A stretch of 64,000 bases of DNA from Platynereis dumerilii. Its lineage: Eukaryota > Annelida > Polychaeta > Phyllodocida > Nereididae. The DNA lies in NCBI GenBank assembly GCA_026936325.1, contig JAPTHN010000003.1, positions 65,608,692-65,672,691 of the forward strand, read 5' to 3'. The notes under the pieces were generated by a model, which did not search any database, was not told where the DNA came from, and saw only the letters and a program-made list of their open reading frames with translations. A program made the position numbers and the translations under genes. Shown in pieces: positions 56,001 to 64,000 of this stretch. Every line of letters starts with the position of its first letter. Within the stretch, counting starts at the first letter, position 1.

Positions 56001-59000
56001 GCTACTTCCTCCTCCAGCTATTCCCTCCTCTTGCTACTCCCTGCTACTGCCTCCTCCTGCTACTTCCTCCTCCCATTACTCCCTCCTTCTGCTACTTCCT
56101 GTTAGTCCGTCCTCCTGCTACTCCCTCTTCTACTACTTTCTGCTCTTGCTACTTCCTGTTACTCCTTCCTTTTGCTACTGCTTCTTATTGCTACCTCCTG
56201 CTACTAATTCCTCCTGCTACTCCCTCATCTTGATACTTCCTCCTCCTGCTGCTCCCACCTCCTGCTACTCCCGCCTCCTGCTAATCCCTCCTCTTGCTAC
56301 TTCCTCCTCCTGCTACTCTCTCCTCTTGCTACTTCCTCCTACTACTCCTTCATCCTGCTACTTCCTCCTCCTGCTACTCCCTCCTCCTAGTACTCCCTCA
56401 TATTGCTAATTCCTCCTCCTGCTACTCCCTCATCTTGCTAATTCCTCCTGCTACTCCCTCCTCCTGCTACTTCCTGCTCCTGCTACTACCTCCTTTCGGC
56501 TACTCCCTCCTCTTGCTACGTCCTCCTCCTGCTAATCTGTCATCCTGCTACTCCCTGCTCCTGCTACTCCATCCTCTTCCTCCTCCTGCTACTTCCTCCT
56601 CCTGCTGCACCTTCATCTTGTTAATTCTTCCTCCTGCTACTCCCTCCTTTGTGCTACTTCCTGCTCCTGCTACTACCTCCTTCCTGCTACTCCCTCCTCT
56701 TGCTACGTCCTCCTCCTGCTAATCTGTCATCCTGCTACTTCCTTCTCCTGCTACACCTTCATCCTGGTACTTCCTCCTCCTGCTACTCCCTCATCCTGTA
56801 ACCTCCTCCTCCAGCTACTCCCTCCTCCTGCTACTTCCTGCTACTGCCACGTCTTGATATTCCCTCCTCTTGATACTCCCTCCTCTTGCTAGTTCCTCCT
56901 CTTGCTACTCCCTCCTCTTGCTACTCCCTTCTCCTGCGACTTCCTCCTCTTGCTACTCCCTCCTGCTACTCCGTCCTTCTGCTACTTCCTCCTCCTGTTA
57001 TTCCCTCCTCTTGCTACTTCCTCCTCCTACTACTCCCTCATCCTGCTACTTCCTCCTCCTGCTACTCTCTCCTCCTGCTACTCCCTCCTCCTAGTACTTC
57101 CTCATCTTGCTAATTCCTCCTGCTACTCCCTGCTCCTGCTACTTCCTGCTCCTGCTACTACCTCCTTCCGGCTACTCCCTCCTCTTGCTACGTCCTCCTC
57201 CTGCTAATCTGTCATCCTGCTACTCCCTGCTCCTGCTACTCCATCCTCTTCCTCCTCCTGCTACTTCCTCCTCCTGCTACACCTTCATCTTGTTAATTCC
57301 TCCTCCTGCTACTCCCTCCTTGTGCTACCTCCTACTCCTGCTACTACCTCCTTCCTGCTACTCCCTCCTCTTGCTGCGTCCTCCTCCTGCTAATCTGTCA
57401 TCCTGCTACTTCCTTCTCCTGCTACACCTTCATCCTGGTACTTCCTCCTCCTGCTACTCCCTCATCCTGTAACCTCCTCCTCCAGCTATTCCCGCCTCCT
57501 GCTACTTCCTGCTACTGCCTCGTCTTGATACTCCCTCCTCTTGATACTCCCTCCTCTTGCTAGTTCCTCCTCTTGCTAGTTCCTCCTCTTGCTACTCCCT
57601 CCTCTTGCTACTCCCTTCTCCTGCGACTTCCTCCTCTTGCTACTCCCTCATCTTGCTACTGCCTCCTGCTACTCCGTCCTCCTACTACTCCCTCATCCTG
57701 CTACTTCCTCCTCCTGCTACTCCCTCATCTAGCTACTTCCTACTCCTGATAAGTCATTCATCCTGCTACTCCCTGCTCCTGCTATTACCTCCTTCCTGCT
57801 ACTCCCTCTTGCTATGTCCTCCTCCTGCTAGTCAGTCATCCTGCTACTCCCTGCTCCTGCTACTCCATCCTCTTCCTCCTGCTACTTCCTCGTCCTGCTA
57901 CACCTTCATCATGCTACTAACTCCTCCTGCTGCTCCCTCCTCTTGCTACTTCCTCCACTTGCTGCTCCCTCCTCTTGCTACTTACTCCTCCTACTTGTAA
58001 CTCCCTCATCCTGCTACTTCCTCCTCCTGCTTCTTCCTGCTACTTCTTCCTCCTGCTACTCGCTCCTCTTGCTACTCCCTCATCTTGCTACTGCCTCCTG
58101 CTACTCTGTCCTTCTGCTACTTCCTTCTCCTGCTACTCCCTCTTGCTTCTTCCTGCTACTCCCTCCTCTTGCTACTGCCTCCTGCTACTCCTTCCTCCTG
58201 CTACTCCTCCTCCTGTTACTTACTCCTCCTGCTACTTCTACAGGTCTCCTGTTGCTACTCCCTGCTGCTGCCTCCTCTTGCCACATCCTCCTTCTGCTAC
58301 TCCCCCGCTACTCCCTCCTCTTCCTCCTCTTGCTACTCCCTCATCCTGCTACTTCCTTTTCCTGCTACTCCCTCCTCCTGGTACTCCCTCATCTTGCTAC
58401 TTCCTCCTCCTGCTACTCCCTCCTCCTGCTACTCCCTCCGCTTGATACATCCTCGTCCTTCTACTCCGTAATCCTGCTACTCCCTGCTCCTGCCTCTTCC
58501 TCCTCCTGCTACTTCCTTCTCCTCCTACACCTTCATTCTGCTATTCCTCCTCCTGCTACTCCCTCATCCTGCTACTTGCACCTCCTGCTATTCCCTCCTC
58601 TTACTACTTCCTGCTACTGCCCCCTCTTGATACTCCATCCTCTTGCTAGTTCCTCCTCTTGCTTCTCCCCCATCTTGCTACTCCCTCCTTCTGGTACTTC
58701 CTCCACCTGTTATTCCCTCCTCTTGCTACTTCCTGCCACTTCTTTCTTTTGCTACTCCTTCCTATTGCTACCTCCTGCTACTTACTCCTCCTGCTACTCC
58801 CTCATCTTGCTACTTCCTCCTCCTGCTACTCCCTCCTCCTGCTACTCACTCATCCTGCTACTTCCACCTCCTGCTATTCCCTCTTTTTGCTACTTCCTGC
58901 TACTCCCTCCTCCTGCTACTCCCTCCTTCTGCTACTCCCTCCTTCTGCTACTCCCTCCTTCTGCTACTTCCTCCTCCTGTTATTCCCTCCACTTGCTACT

Positions 59001-59515
59001 TCCTGCTACTCCTTCCTTTTGCTACTCCTTCGTCTTGCTACCTCCCACTACTTCCTCATCTAGCTACCTCCTCCTCTTGCTACTCCCTCCTCTTGCTACT
59101 TCCTCCTCCTGCTATTCCCTACTCTTGCTACTTCCTGCTACTCCTTCCTGTTGCTACTCCTTCCTCCTGCTACCTCCAGCTACTTCCTCATCTTGCTACT
59201 TCCTCCTCCTGCTGCTCCCACCTCCTGCTGCTCCCACCTCCTGCTACTCCCTCCTCTTCCTACTTCCTCCTTCTGCTACTCGCTCCTCTTGCTATTTCCT
59301 GCTCCTCCTGCTACTCCCTCCTCTTGCTACTTCCTCCTCCTGCTACTTCCTGAGCTTCCTCCTCCTGCTACTCACTCCTCTTGCTACTTCCTCCTCCTGC
59401 TACTCCCTCCCCTTGCTACTTCCTCCTCCTCCTGCTCCATCCTCCTGCTACTCCGTCCTCTTGCTACTCCTTCCTCCTGCAACTCCCTCTTCTTGCTACT
59501 CCCTGGCACTGGAAA
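50046..59515. repeat. Polypyrimidine 16-bp minisatellite, 9.4 kb
   Basis: The array is built from CTCCTCCTGCTACTTC and variants (TTG for CTG; TACTCC for TACTTC). Most units are exactly 16 bp; short units (for example TTCCTGCTACTCC) break the register. The unit has no stop codon in any plus frame. Because 16 is not a multiple of 3, all three frames encode the same Leu/Pro/Ser/Cys-Tyr peptide with a 16-residue period. This explains about thirty overlapping frames of up to 546 codons, none of which shows a gene. A MITE splits the array at 51293. Confidence 0.95.
51293..51921. mobile_element. TA-flanked foldback MITE within the minisatellite
   Basis: The ends GGGTGGTCATCTTG and inverse GTGGACCACCC are flanked by TA (51291-51292 and 51922-51923). 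Subterminal inverted repeats include TGGCACAAAGCC against GGCTTTGTGCCA and AATTTCAGC against GCTGAAATT. 629 bp, no coding capacity. Probably Tc1/mariner-like. Confidence 0.85.
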
Positions 59516-59615
59516 GCTCTAAGCCTTGCGAATATGGATTAAATATGTCTATGGCAGAATGCAGGGTAAACGCTTCAGTCTAGGACAAGGATTTTTTAAC
59601 TATTACATGGTAATT
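59516..59615. other. Junction between minisatellite and inverted satellite
   Basis: About 100 bp of unique sequence (GCACTGGAAAGCTCTAAGCC ...) before the first recognisable satellite units. Confidence 0.6.
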
Positions 59616-62600
59616 AGGTTTAAAAACTAGGCTGTATAAGGTTTCAGGACCACTTGTACAAGGTTTCAGCGCCACCTGGACTTTACCCCAGTCTCAGACC
59701 AATAATCTTAGATGTTCTTGACTATTACATGGTATTTAGTCTGAGTGCAATAATCTTAGATTTTCTTGACTATTACATGTTATTCAGCTGTAAAAAGTAG
59801 GATGTACAATGTTTCAGGACCATTTGTACAATGTTTCGGGACCGCCTGCACTTTACCCCAGTCTGGGTGCAATAATCTTAGATTTTCTTGACTATAACAT
59901 GGTATTTAGCTGTAAAAAGTGGGCTGTACAACGTTTCAGGACCAATTGTACAATGTTTCAGGACCGCCTGTACTTTACCCCAGTCTTAATGTAATAATCT
60001 TAGATTTTCTTGACTATAACATGGTATTTAGCTGTAAAAAGTAGGCTGTACAACGTTTCAGGACCACTTGTACAATGTTTCGGGACCGCCTGTACTTTAC
60101 CCCAGTCTGAGTTCAATAATCTTAGATTTTCTTGACTATTACATGGTATTTAGCTGTAAAAAGTAGGCTGTACAACGTTTCAGGACCACTTGTACAATGT
60201 TTCGGGACCGCCTGTACTTTACCCCAGTCTTAGTTCAATAATCTTAGATTTTCTTGACTATTACATGGTATTTAGCTGTAAAAAGTAGGCTGTACAACGT
60301 TTCAGGACCACTTGTACAATGTTTCGGGACCGCCTGTACCTTACCCCAGTCTTAGTGCAATAATCTTAGATTTTCTTGACTATTACATGGTATTTAGCTG
60401 TAAAAAGTAGGCTGTACAACGTTTCAGGACCACTTGTACAATGTTTCGGGACCGCCTGTACTTTACCCAGTCTGAGTTCAATAATCTTGGATTTTCTTGA
60501 CTATTACATGGTATTTAGCTGTAAAAAGTAGGCTGTACAACGTTTCAGGACCACTTGTACAATGTTTCGGGACCGCCTGTACTTTACCCCAGTCTGGGTG
60601 CAATAATCTTAGATTTTCTTGACTATTACAATGTATTTCGCAGTAAAAAGTGGGCTGTACAAGGTTTCAGGACCACTTGTACAATGTTTCGGGACCGCCT
60701 GTACTTTACCGAAGTCTGAGTTCAATAATCTTAGATTTTCTTGACTATAACATGGTATTTAGCTGTAAAAAGTGGGCTGTACAACGTTTCAGGACCAATT
60801 GTACAATGTTTCAGGACCGCCTGTACTTTACCCCAGTCTTAATGTAATAATCTTAGATTTTCTTGACTATAACGTGGTATTTAGCTGTAAAAAGTAGGCT
60901 GTACAACGTTTCAGGACCACTTGTACAATGTTTCGGGACCGCCTGTACTTTACCGAAGTCTGAGTTCAATAATCTTAGATTTTCTGGACTATTACATGGT
61001 ATTTAGCTGTAAAAAGTAGGCTGTACAACGTTTCAGGACCACTTGTACAATGTTTCGGGACCGCCTGTACTTTACCCAGTCTGAGTTCAATAATCTTGGA
61101 TTTTCTTGACTATTACATGGTATTTAGCTGTAAAAAGTAGGCTGTACAATGTTTCAGGACCACTTGTACAATGTTTCGGGACCGCCTGTACTTTACCCCA
61201 GTCTGAGTTCAATAATCTTAGATTTTCTTGACTATTACATGGTATTTAGCTGTAAAAAGTAGGCTGTACAACGTTTCAGGACCACTTGTACAATGTTTCG
61301 GGACCGCCTGTACTTTACCCCAGTCTGAGTTCAATAATCTTAGATTTTCTTGACTATTACATGGTATTTAGCTGTAAAAAGTAGGCTGTACAACGTTTCA
61401 GGACCACTTGTACAATGTTTCGGGACCGCCTGTACTTTACCCCAGTCTGAGTTCAATAATCTTAGATTTTCTTGACTATTACATGGTATTTAGCTGTAAA
61501 AAGTAGGCTGTACAACGTTTCAGGACCACTTGTACAATGTTTCGGGACCGCCTGTACCTTACCCCAGTCTTAGTGCAATAATCTTAGATTTTCTTGACTA
61601 TTACATGGTATTTAGCTGTAAAAAGTAGGCTGTACAACGTTTCAGGACCACTTGTACAATGTTTCGGGACCGCCTGTACTTTACCCAGTCTGAGTTCAAT
61701 AATCTTGGATTTTCTTGACTATTACATGGTATTTAGCTGTAAAAAGTAGGCTGTACAACGTTTCAGGACCAATTGTACAATGTTTCGGGACCGCCTGTAC
61801 TTTACCCCAGTCTGAGTTCAATAATCTTAGATTTTCTTGACTATTAAATGGTATTTAGCTGTATAAAGTAGGCTGTACAACGTTTCAGGACCACTTGTAC
61901 AATGTTTCGGGCCCGCCTGTACTTTACCCCAGTCTGAGTTCAATAATCTTAGATTTTCTTGACTATTACATGGTATTTAGCTGTGAAAAGTAGGCTGTAC
62001 AACGTTTCAGGACCAATTGTACAATGTTTCGGGACCGCCTGTACCTTACCCCAGTCTTAGTGCAATAATCTTAGATTTTCTTGACTATTACATGGTATTT
62101 AGCTGTAAAAAGTAGGCTGTACAACGTTTCAGGACCACTTGTACAATGTTTCGGGACCGCCTGTACTTTACCCAGTCTGAGTTCAATAATCTTGGATTTT
62201 CTTGACAATTACATGGTATTTAGCTGTAAAAAGTAGGCTGTACAATGTTTCAGGACCACTTGTACAATGTTTCGGGACCGCCTATACTTTACCCCAGTCT
62301 GAGTTCAATAATCTTAGATTTTCTTGACTGTTACATGGTATTTAGCTGTAAAAAGTAGGCTGTACAATGTTTCAGGACCACTTGTACAATGTTTCGGGAC
62401 CGCCTGTACTTTACCGAAGTCTGAGTTCAATAATCTTAGATTTTCTTGACTATAACATGGTATTTAGCTGTAAAAAGTGGGCTGTACAACGTTTCAGGAC
62501 CACTTGTACAATGTTTCGGGACCGCCTGTACTTTACCCCAGTCTGAGTTCAATAATCTTGGATTTTCTTGACTATTACATGGTATTTAGCTGTAAAAAGT

Positions 62601-63018
62601 AGGCTGTACAACGTTTCAGGACCACTTGTACAATGTTTCGGGACCGCCTGTACTTTACCCCAGTCTGAGTGCAATAATCTTAGATTTTCTTGACTATAAC
62701 ATGGTATTTAGCTGTAAAAAGTGGGCTGTACAACGTTTCAGGACCACTTGTACAATGTTTCGGGACCACCTGTACTTTACCGAAGTCTGAGTTCAATAAT
62801 CTTAGATTTTCTTGACTATAACATGGTATTTAGCTGTAAAAAGTGGGCTGTACAACGTTTCAGGACCACTTGTACAATGTTTCGGGACCGCCTGTACTTT
62901 ACCGAAGTCTGAGTTCAATAATCTTAGATTTTCTGGACTATTACATGGTATTTAGCTGTAAAAAGTAGGCTGTACAATGTTTCAGGACCAATTGTACAAT
63001 GTTTCGGGACCGCCTGTA
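59616..63018 (-). repeat. 122-bp satellite, right array (minus orientation)
   Basis: About 28 units read GTACAACGTTTCAGGACCAC, TGTTTCGGGACCGCCTGTAC and AATCTTAGATTTTCTTGAC, i.e. the reverse complement of the left arrays. They match the second subtype (CGGTCCCGAAACATTG). Units are more uniform than on the left. Higher-order patterning is marked by TTACCGAAGTCTGAG and by CTTGGATTTTC units. Confidence 0.95.
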
Positions 63019-63948
63019 GGGGAGAGGCAGGTTAGTTGATACGCAAGGTTAGTTGATACGCCCCACCTCCTGGTCATAGAAATGATCATTTGGGAAAGTG
63101 TTGGCATTTGTAAGAAGCAGAATAAAAAAACACATCTTCTCATCTTGGTCAATGTAGAATCAGAATCAAGATTTAGGAGAAAAGTCAAAAAATTCAAAAA
63201 TCTCTGTTCCGAGTAAATTTGTACTGAAATCTTGCTTTTTTTTTTCTCTCGCTATAGTGAAGGATGATTCAGAGTAACTTAGTATATGGATAAGGTGTGT
63301 GAAAAGGGCTATTTATCAGCCATCAAAGATGACCTAGGTTAACCTGTGGTCCAGAGACCTGCTGTTTTCTGACATAATCGAGTAGATGGGTTTGTTGATA
63401 CAGCAGATTGGTTAGGTTTTGTTGGCTGGCCTGGTCAAAATAACAACCCTGACCTATTAGTACAATCATAATGCTAGGTGTTACTCAGTAGTTTACATGA
63501 AAAAGCTCTATAGATGAATCTTAGATTGAACTAATCATGAGATCTCCCCCTCCCAACAGGTCGACCATCAGATTCGACTCACAATGGTAGCAGATATGCA
63601 TCCATGGGAACAGAAAGCAGATCGGTGAAGGCGTATGGTTTTATAGTATCCTACCAAGGCGGAATTATGCAACTTTTTCTTTGCATTGTCGATCAGGGTT
63701 TGATGTATCAACTAACCTGCCTGGGTGTATCAACTAACCTTACCAGGTGGGTTAGTTGAGACGTTTGACATGACCTACTTTGACGCCATCTGGGTTAAAA
63801 ACTATCCAGCAGAGAAAGTCAAGTTTCCCGATATATTTGAACAATGTATTTCCCCATGCACATGACTATTCGTCATTCCAATATCATCGTCCATTTAGCT
63901 TGGAGGCGAGCTTTTCTGAAAAACGTCTCAACTAACCTGCCTCTCCCC
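63019..63948. mobile_element. TA-flanked MITE inserted in the right satellite
   Basis: The ends GGGGAGAGGCAGGTTAGTTG and their inverse are flanked by TA (63017-63018 and 63949-63950). Neighbouring units read CGCCTGTACTTTACCCC, which is the exact empty site. Inside, GTTAGTTGATAC-like motifs recur near both ends. 930 bp without a recognised transposase. Confidence 0.92.
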
Positions 63949-63950
63949 TA

Positions 63951-64000
63951 CTTTACCCCAGTCGGAGTTCAATAATCTTGGATTTTCTTGACTATTACAT
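63951..64000 (-). repeat. 122-bp satellite, right array continues past the window edge
   Basis: CTTTACCCCAGTCGGAGTTC... resumes the unit broken by the MITE. Confidence 0.93.

Noticed and set aside
50089-59583. Long plus-strand ORFs (up to 546 codons) rich in Leu, Pro, Ser, Cys and Tyr
   Set aside because: They overlap in all three frames and arise from a stop-free 16-bp repeat. No start, splice or codon signal supports a gene.
59809-62912. Short ORFs such as MGCTRFQDHLYN in the satellite
   Set aside because: They recur with the 122-bp unit and change frame between units.
1-64000. Retrovirus-like, LTR or Polinton-type elements
   Set aside because: I saw no long terminal direct repeats and no recognisable polymerase, integrase, capsid or envelope segment.

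Overview
This is eukaryotic genomic DNA. Coding exons are short and separated by long AT-rich introns with canonical GT/AG splice sites. Non-autonomous DNA transposons, tRNA-derived SINEs and tandem repeats are dense. The gene set (an SLC7 light-chain transporter, TMEM143, GINS2), ZNF143- and YY1-like promoter motifs, and frequent 'taggccta' runs point to an animal, most likely a marine deuterostome such as an echinoderm. The taxon is an inference.

Left part (1-25.7 kb): the genes. The first coding exon of an SLC7/LAT-type amino-acid transporter lies on the minus strand (2820-3255) and the gene runs off the left edge. A complete six-exon TMEM143/DUF3754 gene lies on the minus strand (6174-12625). 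Its mitochondrial-type leader is read in a frame that yields no long ORF. A complete five-exon GINS2 (PSF2) gene lies on the plus strand (20522-22755) behind an E2F-type site. Close behind it is a large 675-codon exon of a protein with five Cys-x2-Cys / FPF / Cys-x2-Cys / QW modules (23662-25686). Weaker plus-strand exon candidates lie at 15661, 20190, 30288 and 36615.

The introns and spacers carry many non-autonomous transposons. Several can be delimited by exact target-site duplications: hAT-type (8 bp), TA-type, TAA-type and TTAA-type. Some are nested.

Middle (25.7-37 kb): no firmly assigned gene. It holds two SINE families, hAT-like fragments, and TATC and GATA microsatellites.

Right part (37-64 kb): almost wholly repetitive. 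A 122-bp satellite runs in plus orientation from 37.0 to 46.9 kb. It is interrupted by a 319-bp hAT-type MITE and a 2.8-kb inverted-repeat element, which itself carries a 173-bp hAT MITE. A LINE 3' end follows, then a polypurine array (47.2-50.0 kb). At about 50.05 kb the strand bias flips abruptly to a 9.4-kb polypyrimidine 16-bp minisatellite. The 122-bp satellite then resumes in the opposite orientation (59.6-64 kb), interrupted by a 930-bp TA-type MITE. The large-scale layout is satellite(+) / purine / pyrimidine / satellite(-), an inverted arrangement. The long reading frames in this part are by-products of stop-free tandem repeats, not genes.

I see no retrovirus-like, Polinton-like or CRISPR feature.
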